A stretch of 64,000 nt of DNA from an uncultured Porphyromonadaceae bacterium (lineage in GTDB: Bacteria; Bacteroidota; Bacteroidia; Bacteroidales; UBA11471), in contig UQOX01000006.1 of the NCBI GenBank assembly GCA_900542765.1, positions 27,274-91,273 of the forward strand, written 5' to 3'. Position numbers and translations under genes: made by a program. Under the pieces are notes generated by a model, which worked only from the letters and a program-made list of their open reading frames with translations, did not search any database and had not been told where the DNA came from. Position 1 is the stretch's first letter. The number at the start of each line of letters is the position of its first letter. Below, piece after piece: positions 10,561 through 19,204 of this stretch.

Positions 10561-10627
10561 TCAATTCCTGTCCGGTAGCGGGTGCAACCAGCAGAAAAGC
10601 AAGAAAAAATAAAAAAAATTGCTTCAT
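9353..10627 (-). CDS. WG-repeat exported protein, 12 repeats
   Basis: A 424-residue secreted protein built almost only of WG (KWG) repeats. I use the ATG at 10627 instead of the in-frame GTG at 10633 because it gives a compact signal peptide (MKQFFLFFLAFLLVAPATGQ). From residue about 30 there are 12 copies of a roughly 34-residue unit with the core GKYGFIDKQGN..IPCKYD and a second half FxEGLAxVQLN; the last copy (GKEGYINSRG) is incomplete. The DNA unit is about 102 bases and several copies are nearly identical. WG-repeat proteins are widespread in Bacteroidota and mostly of unknown function; beta-propeller-like or surface-binding roles have been suggested. It has no close neighbour in its own strand. 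Confidence 0.9.
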   Translation of the reverse strand: MKQFFLFFLAFLLVAPATGQELKRKENASGKWGFIDVHGNTMIPFLYDYVGAFSEGLASVQLNGKYGFIDKQGNMVIPCKYDNSGYFREGLASVQLNGKYGCIDKQGNMVIPCKYYAIWPFQDGLAMVILKGKRGFIDKYGKEVIPCKYDNVWQHYDGVAMVELNGKRGFVDKQGNTVIPCKCDGAHYFREGLAAVILNGKWGFIDPQGNVAIPCQYDYAGYFFEGLAAVQLNGKYGFIDKQGNTAIPFLYDKANSFREGLARVKLNGKYGFIDKQGNTAIPCKYDYVYDFNKDIVEVILNDKHGYIDRQGNTVVPCLYEEIEDFYEGFAKVSLNGKWGYVDAQGNAAIPCQYDYAWYFFEGLAAVQLNGKYGFIDKQGNTAIPFIYDWAYPFNNGLARVQLNGKEGYINSRGDWFDTKYDGQK

Positions 10628-10633
10628 ATTCAC

Positions 10634-10926
10634 CCGTTTATTTTAACATGCACATTAGTTCCATAGAAATACCCCCCCTTTGCTATAAACTATATCTCTA
10701 CTTTCGTATAGCCAGCACAAGAATAGAAGATCTCACTAAGAATCAAAGATGTTCCAAATCTAATCAATAAATTTGTCGAAAGCAAAAAAAGAAGAAGATA
10801 TTTACCTCTACCAGTTATGGTAAATATTATAATCAATCTTTTTATTCCACGATCGCGTTACATACCTGCTTCCATCGTTCACTTGGAGAGTTGTCAGTCT
10901 TGATGTGTCAGGAGAAGGTGCGTAAT
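10634..10926. other. Intergenic region between WG gene and groES, with one dyad
   Basis: This part of the 400-base divergent gap holds a 9-bp perfect dyad, ATATTTACC at 10798-10806 and GGTAAATAT at 10819-10827 with a 12-base loop. No T-run follows on either strand, so it is a better operator candidate than terminator. I find no TAnnTTTG promoter for the WG gene here and no credible ORF. Confidence 0.4.
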
Positions 10927-10977
10927 CTGTCGTTTTGGCAGTTTTTTTCTAAAAAAAAGTTTGGCATGGATTTCGCA
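10927..10977 (+). promoter_or_regulatory. Candidate groES control region: CTGTC-N5-GGCAG dyad and -24/-12 element
   Basis: CTGTC (10927-10931) and GGCAG (10937-10941) form an imperfect inverted repeat. Twenty bases further on, TGGCATGGATTTCGCA (10962-10977) has GG and GC separated by 10 bases, the spacing of a sigma-54 -24/-12 promoter (consensus TGGCAYG-N4-TTGCW, one mismatch in the -12 part). A start site would lie about 58 bases before the groES ATG. No TAnnTTTG box was found. The same pair of elements occurs before clpC. Confidence 0.4.
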
Positions 10978-11045
10978 CTAAGGAAAGTGTCTTTCTAAAA
11001 AAGAAAGAGGAATTGAAATTATAATTCACTTAAAAATAAAAAGAA

Positions 11046-11315
11046 ATGAACATTAAACCGTTAGCAGACAGAGTATTGATCAAGCCTGCACCCGCAGAAG
11101 AGAAAACGATCGGCGGAATCATCATTCCCGATTCTGCCAAGGAGAAACCCCTGAGAGGTGAAATCATCGCCGTAGGTAAAGGGACGAAAGACGAAGAAAT
11201 GGTCGTAAAACCCGGTGATACGGTATTGTATGGCAAATATGCCGGTACCGAACTCGAATTGGACGGTGAAAAATACCTTATCATGCGTCAGTCCGACGTG
11301 TTGGCAATTCTCTAA
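11046..11315 (+). CDS. groES: Co-chaperonin GroES
   Basis: The 89-residue heptameric lid of the GroEL folding chamber in the cytoplasm. The family sequence is clear from the first residue: [19 protein letters not shown], then the mobile loop ([16 protein letters not shown], about 20-35) that contacts Gro[11 protein letters not shown], and the C-terminal [17 protein letters not shown]...[13 protein letters not shown]. Length is normal for the short bacterial GroES. The start follows an A-rich stretch rather than a Shine-Dalgarno. It is the first gene of a two-gene operon with groEL, 35 bases downstream. No CIRCE element (HrcA operator) is present upstream; a -24/-12-like promoter element is instead. 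Confidence 0.97.
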   Translation: MNIKPLADRVLIKPAPAEEKTIGGIIIPDSAKEKPLRGEIIAVGKGTKDEEMVVKPGDTVLYGKYAGTELELDGEKYLIMRQSDVLAIL

Positions 11316-11332
11316 CTTATAACTTGGTTTAA

Positions 11333-12994
<1,662 letters not shown>

Positions 12995-13011
12995 TGAATG
13001 TCCATACATAT

Positions 13012-13056
13012 AAAACAGAAAAGGGAATGCGTTTTCGCATTCCCTTTTCTGTTTTT
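13012..13056 (+). terminator. groESL terminator
   Basis: A perfect 20-bp stem (13012-13031 with 13036-13055) and a TTTT loop, ending in a T-run. It starts 18 bases after the groEL stop. Confidence 0.9.
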
Positions 13057-13112
13057 CCGCTTTCTCAAAGAAGATGACATTATGCCTGTTCTTGTTGTCT
13101 GATGTCTGAAAG

Positions 13113-13144
13113 TAAAAAAGGCTGCACCCTTCGGCGCAGCCTTT
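13113..13144 (-). terminator. Malate dehydrogenase gene terminator
   Basis: AAAGGCTGC (13117-13125) pairs with GCAGCCTTT (13136-13144). Read on the minus strand the stem is followed by TTTTTT, 20 bases after the mdh stop. Confidence 0.9.
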
Positions 13145-13163
13145 GTATTTGTCGATAAAATTA

Positions 13164-14165
13164 TTATCGAATGTTGGGATTGATTTTGTTCCACTCGCTG
13201 ATGGCGGGCAGCACACCCATGGCGATTACTTCGTCACGAAGAGCGCAAAGGTGCTCGTAGCTCTTTTCGAGAGCGGTCTCTTCTTCGGGAGTACCTTTGA
13301 CAGCTTTGTGATGACAACCGTCGGCTGTAATATCGGTTTCCCAAGCCATCATGATGTGATCAAACTTATCGTTCGACACATAGGTTCCGGCCGGCCAACG
13401 GAACGGTTTGCCACCCATGGCGGCAGCAATCATTTCGACCGATACATATGCCGGACTTTGGAATGAAGAACGACCGCGCAAGGCAATGATATTGGCACCG
13501 CCTTTGGTTACTTTCTGTTGAATTTCGGCCCATTGTTCTTTCGACAAAGCTTCTGTACCGATAATCTCGGTCAACGGCTTTCCGTTTACTTTGGCCGTAG
13601 AGGCAAAGACAGCCATTTGTTCGCCATGACCGCCATAAGTGCGGCAGTTCTCGACTGCGTCCATCGAGATGTGGAAATATTTGGCCAGTTCACTGCGCAG
13701 ACGGGTCGAATCAAGTGCGGCCAACGTCGTAACCTGAGAGGGTTTCAATCCCGAGTGCAGAAGAACGATAAGACCGGTAATATCGGCCGGGTTGAAGATG
13801 ATGACGATATGTTTTACGTCGGGGCAATATTTCTTGACATTTTGACCGAACTCTTCGGCAATAGCCGCATTTCCTTTGAGCAGGTCTTCACGAGTCATGC
13901 CGGCCTTACGGGCAGCGCCACCCGAGTTGATGATATATTTGGCACCGGTGAGGGCTTCTTTGATATCGGACGTATAGGTGATGTTCACCCCTTCAAAACC
14001 GCAATGATATAACTCTTCGGCAACACCTTCCAACCCGGGTGCATAGGGGTCGTAAAGACAGATGTTGGGAGTCAAATTCATCATGATGGCAGTTTGTGCC
14101 ATATTGGAGCCGATCATGCCGGCAGCACCAACGATGGTAAGTTTTTCGTTCGTAACAAAATTCAT
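13164..14165 (-). CDS. mdh: Malate dehydrogenase
   Basis: A 333-residue NAD-dependent LDH/MDH-family enzyme interconverting malate and oxaloacetate, here serving the reductive branch to succinate that Bacteroidales use in fermentation. The Rossmann motif VGAAGMIGSNMAQ is at about 11-24. The substrate loop reads GGAARKAGMTREDLL, with the arginines typical of malate rather than lactate specificity. FNPAD stands where relatives have xNPVD, and DSTRLRSELA follows. The catalytic His is in YGGHGEQMAVF near residue 180. It is a single gene with a good promoter at 14219-14249 and its own terminator. The C-terminal helix is about 20 residues longer than in the common 313-residue form. Confidence 0.9.
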   Translation of the reverse strand: MNFVTNEKLTIVGAAGMIGSNMAQTAIMMNLTPNICLYDPYAPGLEGVAEELYHCGFEGVNITYTSDIKEALTGAKYIINSGGAARKAGMTREDLLKGNAAIAEEFGQNVKKYCPDVKHIVIIFNPADITGLIVLLHSGLKPSQVTTLAALDSTRLRSELAKYFHISMDAVENCRTYGGHGEQMAVFASTAKVNGKPLTEIIGTEALSKEQWAEIQQKVTKGGANIIALRGRSSFQSPAYVSVEMIAAAMGGKPFRWPAGTYVSNDKFDHIMMAWETDITADGCHHKAVKGTPEEETALEKSYEHLCALRDEVIAMGVLPAISEWNKINPNIR

Positions 14166-14218
14166 AGTCGTATAATTTGTTTGTTATCAGTTTATTAACC
14201 TTTTACATATTTACCTTG

Positions 14219-14249
14219 CAAAGATACGATACTGAAACGAATAATACAA
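14219..14249 (-). promoter_or_regulatory. mdh promoter, Bacteroidota type
   Basis: On the minus strand TTG (14249-14247), a 20-base spacer and TATCTTTG (14226-14219). It lies about 55 bases upstream of the mdh ATG. Confidence 0.65.
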
Positions 14250-14299
14250 TATTATATTTACCAAAAGAAGTAAAAGAAAGAAAATAAGCAATCAAATAA

Positions 14300-14531
14300 G
14301 GCCGGCATATTGACAGGTACGGCCGGAGTTGTTATCTTTGTTGTCAAAGGTAAAAAACCCAGCAATAGGAAATGAACCGTTGGGAAAAAAGTTTGGAATA
14401 ATGCCACAATCGGAGCCGGTGCCGTCGTTGTGAAAGATGTGCCGGAGAACGCGACAGTAGCCGGGGTTCCCGCCAAAATCGTTTCGTATAAATCACCCGG
14501 CAGATACATAGGAAATCGATGGATACATTGA
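14300..14531 (+). pseudogene. Remnant of a hexapeptide-repeat acyltransferase (C-terminal end)
   Basis: In the frame of base 14394 the DNA encodes [20 protein letters not shown] followed by [16 protein letters not shown] and a short tail ending IH at TGA 14529-14531. This is the typical left-handed beta-helix end of NeuD- or WbbJ-type sugar O- or N-acetyltransferases ([12 protein letters not shown], then VAGVPAKIV). Upstream in the same frame a TGA stands at 14373-14375, preceded by a weaker match (AGILTGTAGVVIFVV). There is no start codon with a complete domain, so this is a decayed fragment on the strand opposite to mdh and phoH. It marks an old deletion or insertion between those genes. 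Confidence 0.7.
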
Positions 14532-14553
14532 TATTCCACAAGTGGATAAACGA

Positions 14554-14588
14554 CAAAGCCTACCTGTCGCATCGACAAGTAGGCTTTG
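14554..14588 (-). terminator. phoH terminator
   Basis: A 16-bp stem with one mismatch (14554-14569 with 14573-14588) and a three-base loop, 23 bases past the phoH stop. On the minus strand it runs into TCGTTTATCC, so the T-run is short. Confidence 0.7.
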
Positions 14589-14610
14589 CTGCATGAAAAC
14601 AAATGGATTG

Positions 14611-15927
14611 TCACAGTAAATTGCTGGCCAATTCGGAGAGCTTGCTACGCTCGCCTTTCACCAAATTGACATGGCCAAAAATCTCTTGTCCCTGCATGCG
14701 GTCTATCATGTAGGCCAAACCGTTTGATTGGGTGTCGAGATAGGGGGAGTCGATTTGGTACACATCGCCGGTAAAGACCATCTTGGTACCTTCGGCAGCT
14801 CGGGTTATAATGGTTTTTATCTCATGTGGTGTCAGATTCTGAGCTTCGTCTATGATGCAGAATGTGTCGGAAAGGCTGCGCCCGCGAATATAGGCCAAGG
14901 CTTCAATGACCAGGTTGCCGCCGGCCTGCATCTCCTGCAATGCGCGATAATCGTTACTGTCGAGGGAAAATTGGCGCTTGATGACATTGAGATTGTCGAA
15001 TAGCGGTTGCATATAAGGGGCTATTTTCTGCTTTTCATCTCCGGGCAGGAACCCGAGGTCTTTATTCGATAGCGACACGATGGGGCGGGCGAGGAGTATC
15101 TGCTTGTAGAGCCCATGTTGTTTCAAGGCACCGGCCAAGGCCAACAGGGTTTTTCCCGTACCGGCCTTACCGGTGATGGCCAAGAGTTTGATGCGGTCAT
15201 CATTAAGCAAATCAAAGGCAAAAGCCTGCTCGGCATTGCGCGGTTCGATGCCGAAATTCTTCTCTTTGGTTACTTTTCTCACAATACCGTCGGCGGTGAC
15301 ATAGCGAGCCAGTACCGAGGAATTGCCGCTATCGAGGATAAAACATTCATTGGTGCGCAATTTCGTTCCGATTTGCTCTACCGGAATTCCGTTTTTCGAA
15401 CTGTAAATGGCATCGATGACATCGGGCGACACATCGGTAATGGTTCGATGTTCGTTTTCGAACAAGTCTATGGCCTTCACCTTGTCATTGGTATAGTCTT
15501 CGGTCTCTATACCCAATGCCCGAGCCTTCATACGCAAGTTGATGTCCTTGGTCACGAAGATGGTGCGCATGTCCTTGTGTTGCTCGGCAACTTCAATGGC
15601 TGCCGATAAAATGCGATGGTCGGGCTTGTCTTCGTGGAAAGCCTCTTTGACACGTTTGTTCAACGAACAATTCACGATAATAGATAAACGTCCCAAATCG
15701 GGACCTAATTGAGCCCCCTTTTCAAAGAAGTCTTTGTCGGTGTATTTGTCGAGTTGGCGGGCAAATTCCCGAGCATTGTAATTGATTTCTTCATTGCCCT
15801 TTTTGAATTTATCCAACTCTTCCAATACGATAATCGGGATAAAAATATCGTTCTCTTCGAAATTGAATATGCACTTGTGGTCGTGCAGGAGAACATTGGT
15901 GTCTAAGACAAAATTCTTTTTCCCCAT
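14611..15927 (-). CDS. PIN-domain PhoH-family ATPase
   Basis: A 438-residue cytoplasmic protein of the PhoH2 type, joining an N-terminal PIN RNase-like domain to a C-terminal PhoH helicase-like ATPase. The PIN domain (about 1-150) has the acidic residues expected for metal binding: FVLDTNVLLHD at the start, VLEELDKFKKG near 34-44, and TKDINLRMKA near 125. The ATPase domain begins with a strand carrying GKAGTGKTLLALAGAL (Walker A, about 252-267) and has FCIIDEAQNLTPHEIKTIITRA (Walker B) near 356 and MVFTGDVYQID near 385. PhoH2 proteins have been shown to act as RNA helicase-RNases, often as toxin-antitoxin relatives, but here no antitoxin gene is adjacent. It is a single gene. Confidence 0.9.
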   Translation of the reverse strand: MGKKNFVLDTNVLLHDHKCIFNFEENDIFIPIIVLEELDKFKKGNEEINYNAREFARQLDKYTDKDFFEKGAQLGPDLGRLSIIVNCSLNKRVKEAFHEDKPDHRILSAAIEVAEQHKDMRTIFVTKDINLRMKARALGIETEDYTNDKVKAIDLFENEHRTITDVSPDVIDAIYSSKNGIPVEQIGTKLRTNECFILDSGNSSVLARYVTADGIVRKVTKEKNFGIEPRNAEQAFAFDLLNDDRIKLLAITGKAGTGKTLLALAGALKQHGLYKQILLARPIVSLSNKDLGFLPGDEKQKIAPYMQPLFDNLNVIKRQFSLDSNDYRALQEMQAGGNLVIEALAYIRGRSLSDTFCIIDEAQNLTPHEIKTIITRAAEGTKMVFTGDVYQIDSPYLDTQSNGLAYMIDRMQGQEIFGHVNLVKGERSKLSELASNLL

Positions 15928-16223
15928 GGCTCATAAGTTTTTAAGGTTATTCCGCTCAATGCGGATTATCCAAATATAGGCATATTATATGAGAAATAAA
16001 AGCCTTGTTCAGAATAAAATTATTCCATACAGATGTTTTCCTTATATCTTGTACCGAGAATCACTAAATATGGACATTCTTGATACACAGCAAGGATTGT
16101 GATGATTGCAAACTTCTTTACTATAATCATTCATGAAAATTTCCGCGTTTAACAATATTTATATGCGAATTATTTGCAGATGCGAATTTTTCGCATTAAT
16201 ATTGAATCGAAAATAAAAGAATA
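15928..16223. other. Divergent intergenic region, phoH / Fur-family gene
   Basis: 296 AT-rich bases between divergent genes. A CAAATATA box (15971-15978; minus-strand TATATTTG) could serve phoH, although no -33 partner is clear. The Fur-family side carries the two palindromic operators listed separately. No ORF or RNA gene is supported. Confidence 0.5.
16163..16196 (+). promoter_or_regulatory. Tandem 17-bp palindromic operators upstream of the Fur-family gene
   Basis: Two adjacent copies of a 7-3-7 palindrome: ATGCGAA-TTA-TTTGCAG at 16163-16179 and the perfect ATGCGAA-TTT-TTCGCAT at 16180-16196. They sit 28 bases before the ATG, on or just after any promoter, and fit an autoregulatory repressor site for the downstream Fur-family protein. 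Confidence 0.55.
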
Positions 16224-16634
16224 ATGGAAACAATCGACAACATAAAGCTGGCAGGACTGAGAATAACCCCACAACGCAAGGCTGTGTATGAGGCGATGAT
16301 GGAGTTGCGCCATGCGAGCATAGACGAAATAATAAAGAAAGTGCAGTCAAAAGACGGTGAAATGACCGTATCGACAATATATCGCATACTCAACTCATTC
16401 TGCACGGCCAATCTGTTATCGAACATCTTCAATCCTGATGCAGGCAAAAGCTATTACGACATCACCGTCGCTGAACATCATCATGTATTCAAAGGTGAAC
16501 AGGTAATGGATTACATGGACGACGAACTGACTGCCATGATAAGAAAATACTTGAAAAATAAGAATTTTGCATCGGAAGACATCGAAAAAGTACAGGTGCA
16601 AATAATTATAAATGAACCTAAGTCTAACCCCTAA
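16224..16634 (+). CDS. Fur-family transcriptional regulator without the Cys zinc site
   Basis: A 136-residue metal- or peroxide-type regulator. The Fur winged helix is clear: LRITPQRKAVYEAM (about 12-25), HASIDEIIKKV (30-40) and the recognition helix MTVSTIYRILNSF (about 47-59). The dimerisation half keeps the histidine cluster EHHHVFKGEQVMDYMD near 84-99 but lacks both CxxC pairs that bind structural zinc in Fur, Zur and PerR; the protein has a single Cys. It should therefore be a reduced-cysteine member, and the sensed signal cannot be named. It is followed after 11 bases by the QueD-like gene, and two palindromes just upstream suggest autoregulation. Confidence 0.85.
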   Translation: METIDNIKLAGLRITPQRKAVYEAMMELRHASIDEIIKKVQSKDGEMTVSTIYRILNSFCTANLLSNIFNPDAGKSYYDITVAEHHHVFKGEQVMDYMDDELTAMIRKYLKNKNFASEDIEKVQVQIIINEPKSNP

Positions 16635-16645
16635 ATATTAAAAAA

Positions 16646-17212
16646 ATGAGAAGTATCACAACATTCGATTTGCAGTATGCTCATCGTTTCTATGGTTTCC
16701 AAGGTGAAGCACAGTATCTTCACGGTCATACCGGGACTCTGACAATAGAGGTAGAAGATACGATTGAAAAAGGCGTGAACATGGTCTATCCGTGTAACGA
16801 AATCCAAAAGGTGGCATGGGAGGTGTTGAAAAATTTCGACCATGCCCTGATACTCCGCGAAGATGATCCGCTGTTGCCGGCCATACTCGACGTGTATGAA
16901 AAACAAGGTATCCGCAACGGTCACCCGCAGAACAAGATGAAAGGAGAGGCTTTTAAGACCGAGCTGGCCACCGCATATCCAGATGCACGCCTGGTGGTGA
17001 CGAAAGAGACAATGACCGTCGAGGGCATGATAAAGATTGTCTATGACTTACTCAAAGACAAACTGAACATAGCCAAAATCACGTTCACAAGCGGTGTGAA
17101 TGCAGGCTCTGCCGAGTTCGACACCAAGAACAACATCGAGCGCTGCCCGCTCTGCGGTGTAGCTCTTAACAAGGACGGCGTATGCCCGAAATGTGGTTAC
17201 AGAAAGAGATAA
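16646..17212 (+). CDS. QueD/PTPS-like protein with C-terminal zinc ribbon, catalytic Cys absent
   Basis: A 188-residue member of the 6-pyruvoyl-tetrahydropterin synthase / 6-carboxytetrahydropterin synthase fold; true QueD is about 120 residues. The metal ligands His13 (YAHRF), His26 and His28 (LHGHTG) are kept, as is the FDHAL motif and the late Glu (TVEGMIKIVYDLL). The catalytic Cys found four residues before the HGH motif in QueD is Ala22 here. A stretch of some 60 extra residues lies between the DHAL motif and the C-terminal helix. Residues 167-184 form a zinc ribbon, CPLCG...CPKCG. The second gene of an operon led by a Fur-family regulator, it may be a metal-regulated QueD paralogue or a protein with another activity. 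Confidence 0.7.
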   Translation: MRSITTFDLQYAHRFYGFQGEAQYLHGHTGTLTIEVEDTIEKGVNMVYPCNEIQKVAWEVLKNFDHALILREDDPLLPAILDVYEKQGIRNGHPQNKMKGEAFKTELATAYPDARLVVTKETMTVEGMIKIVYDLLKDKLNIAKITFTSGVNAGSAEFDTKNNIERCPLCGVALNKDGVCPKCGYRKR

Positions 17213-17266
17213 TTGCTCGGACAATGAGTCTACGGTAATAAGACCGTGTATCGCAGAATGACAATG

Positions 17267-17302
17267 ACAGGCTGAATAGTGATTTTTCACTATTCAGCCT
17301 GT
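17267..17302 (+). terminator. Terminator of the Fur/QueD-like operon
   Basis: A perfect 16-bp stem (17267-17282 with 17287-17302) around a TTTT loop, 54 bases past the stop. The T-tract after it is weak (TCCTTTGCG). Confidence 0.75.
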
Positions 17303-17330
17303 TCCTTTGCGTTTGCACGGCTTGTAACCA

Positions 17331-17376
17331 CACAAAACGCCCGATGGAGACTCTGTCGGAGCCATACCACCGGGCG
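17331..17376 (-). terminator. sppA terminator
   Basis: CGCCCGATGG (17338-17347) pairs with CCACCGGGCG (17367-17376) through one G-T pair. On the minus strand the stem is followed by TTTTGTG. It starts 22 bases after the sppA stop. Confidence 0.65.
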
Positions 17377-17398
17377 GAATCATCAAATTACAGGTCTA

Positions 17399-19171
17399 TT
17401 ATTGAAACATGATGTCAAATGGCATTCGAGCCTGCAAACGGTCTACCTTGTCGATATTTTTAAGGAAAAGGAAGGTCTGCCCGAAATTGCCGAACATCGA
17501 CTTCACTTTTTCCTGAATATAACGGTCGGGAGATACATTCGAGAGGAGAGAGGTCAGGAAATCCATTTGCTCGGGATAGCGCTCTACGCGGTAATCTTCG
17601 AGGTTGGCACGGTCGGCTGCGGCCGCAATGGCATCGTCGAGCCCACCAAGCTGGTCGACCAACTTCAACCCTTTGGCCATTTCACCGGTCCACACACGAC
17701 CTTCGGCGATTTTCTTTATCTCTTCAACCGGCATCTTGCGGCCATCGGCACAGCGACGTGTGAAGAGTTCATAGCCGTCGTTTACCATGTTCTGGAACAA
17801 GGCGCATTCCTCAGTGTTTAGGGGCCGTCCCATGGCTCCCATGTCGGCAAGACGATTTGTCTTCACACCATCGAAATGGAGATTTAATGTCTCGGTAAGC
17901 AGTCTCGACGGGTCGGGTATCATACCGAATATCCCAATGGAGCCGGTGAGAGTGGTCGCCTCGGCCACAATCCAATCGGCAGCACATGAAATATAATAGC
18001 CCCCCGAAGCGGCGTAATCGCCCATGGAAACGATGACCGGTTTTTTCTCTTTCAAGAGAGAAACCTCGCGCCATATCTGTTCACTGCCATAGGCACTTCC
18101 TCCGGGCGAATTCACACGCAAGACAACGGCATTTACATTGTCGTCTTCACGAAGTTTCCGGAGGTCGATCATCACTTTTTCGGAGTGTATGCCTTCGGAG
18201 CCAAAAGCGTCCATGGCGTCGTCTATCGCCCCGTAGGCATAATAAACGGCTATCTTATTTTTGCTTTTAGATGCCTCTTTTGTCTCTTTCACATGCATCA
18301 TTTCAGACATTGTAAGGACGTTGGGACGTTTTTTCTCGTCCTTGATACCGGTCAACTTCTTCAAATAATCATGCAACTGGTCTTTATACATCAGCGTGTC
18401 GGCCAAGCCACAGCGAACATACTCGGTGGCAAGAGCATAATCCATGTTTCTATCGGCCAGTATATTCAAGGAATCGACCGATATATGACGCGAAGCAGAA
18501 ACATCATTTAGGATTTGGTTCCATATCGATTGCACATAAGCGCGAGTCTGCTCTTTGTTTGCCGCACTCATTTCGTTAGCGATATAGGGTTCAACAGCCG
18601 ATTTATAAGTACCCACACGGAATACCTGCATCTCTACACCCACCTTTTTCAAGAGGTCTTTGTAGAACATGAGACGGCTTGCCATGCCGTGCCAGGATAT
18701 ACTGCCCGAAGGATTCAGAATCACTTTGTCGGCAATACTTGCCAAATAATATGAGCTCTGAGTGTAACTGTCGCCATAGGCAATGATGAATTTCCCACTC
18801 GCTTTAAAATCGCCAAGGGCACGACGTATTTCTTGCATGGAAGCGGAAGAGCAGGAGAAACCGCCTGCATTGAGACAGATGCCTTTGATGTCTTTGTTCT
18901 CTTTGGCCTTTCTGATGGAGGCGACAATGTCATCGAGACCATACACGGTTGTGCTGTTACCCAAGAATCGTCCGAAAGGATTTTCCTGACTGCGTTCCGA
19001 GACTACACCTTCAAGGTCTAAAACATATACCGAATTTTCTTTTACCGTCGTCTCGGCATCTGAACTTGCTGCTACTCCCATCAAGACGATGATTCCGAAC
19101 ACGCTGACTATCGCACCGGTAATCAACAGTCCGACAATGGTCGCAAACGTAAATTTAAAAAACTCTTTCAT
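17399..19171 (-). CDS. sppA: Signal peptide peptidase SppA (67K type)
   Basis: A 590-residue inner-membrane serine protease that cleaves signal peptides left in the membrane. One N-terminal membrane helix (about 8-33, FATIVGLLITGAIVSVFGIIVLMG) anchors a periplasmic body made of two repeated Clp-like domains, the long form as in E. coli SppA. The second domain carries the nucleophile Ser389 in GDYAASGGYYISCAAD, preceded by RVNSPGGSAYGSEQIW. The first domain has the related LASIADKVILNPSGSISWHGM and the conserved lysine-rich stretch (YKDLLKKVGVE) from which the general-base lysine is expected. It ends in its own terminator; YfcE-like gene lies upstream, 33 bases away, in the same direction. Confidence 0.92.
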   Translation of the reverse strand: MKEFFKFTFATIVGLLITGAIVSVFGIIVLMGVAASSDAETTVKENSVYVLDLEGVVSERSQENPFGRFLGNSTTVYGLDDIVASIRKAKENKDIKGICLNAGGFSCSSASMQEIRRALGDFKASGKFIIAYGDSYTQSSYYLASIADKVILNPSGSISWHGMASRLMFYKDLLKKVGVEMQVFRVGTYKSAVEPYIANEMSAANKEQTRAYVQSIWNQILNDVSASRHISVDSLNILADRNMDYALATEYVRCGLADTLMYKDQLHDYLKKLTGIKDEKKRPNVLTMSEMMHVKETKEASKSKNKIAVYYAYGAIDDAMDAFGSEGIHSEKVMIDLRKLREDDNVNAVVLRVNSPGGSAYGSEQIWREVSLLKEKKPVIVSMGDYAASGGYYISCAADWIVAEATTLTGSIGIFGMIPDPSRLLTETLNLHFDGVKTNRLADMGAMGRPLNTEECALFQNMVNDGYELFTRRCADGRKMPVEEIKKIAEGRVWTGEMAKGLKLVDQLGGLDDAIAAAADRANLEDYRVERYPEQMDFLTSLLSNVSPDRYIQEKVKSMFGNFGQTFLFLKNIDKVDRLQARMPFDIMFQ

Positions 19172-19204
19172 CTTGTTTCTTTCTTTATTGGTTATTTGAT
19201 ATAT

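Noticed and set aside
14611..15927. PIN-PhoH protein considered as a toxin of a toxin-antitoxin pair
   Set aside because: No small antitoxin frame precedes it; the upstream divergent gap contains only control elements.
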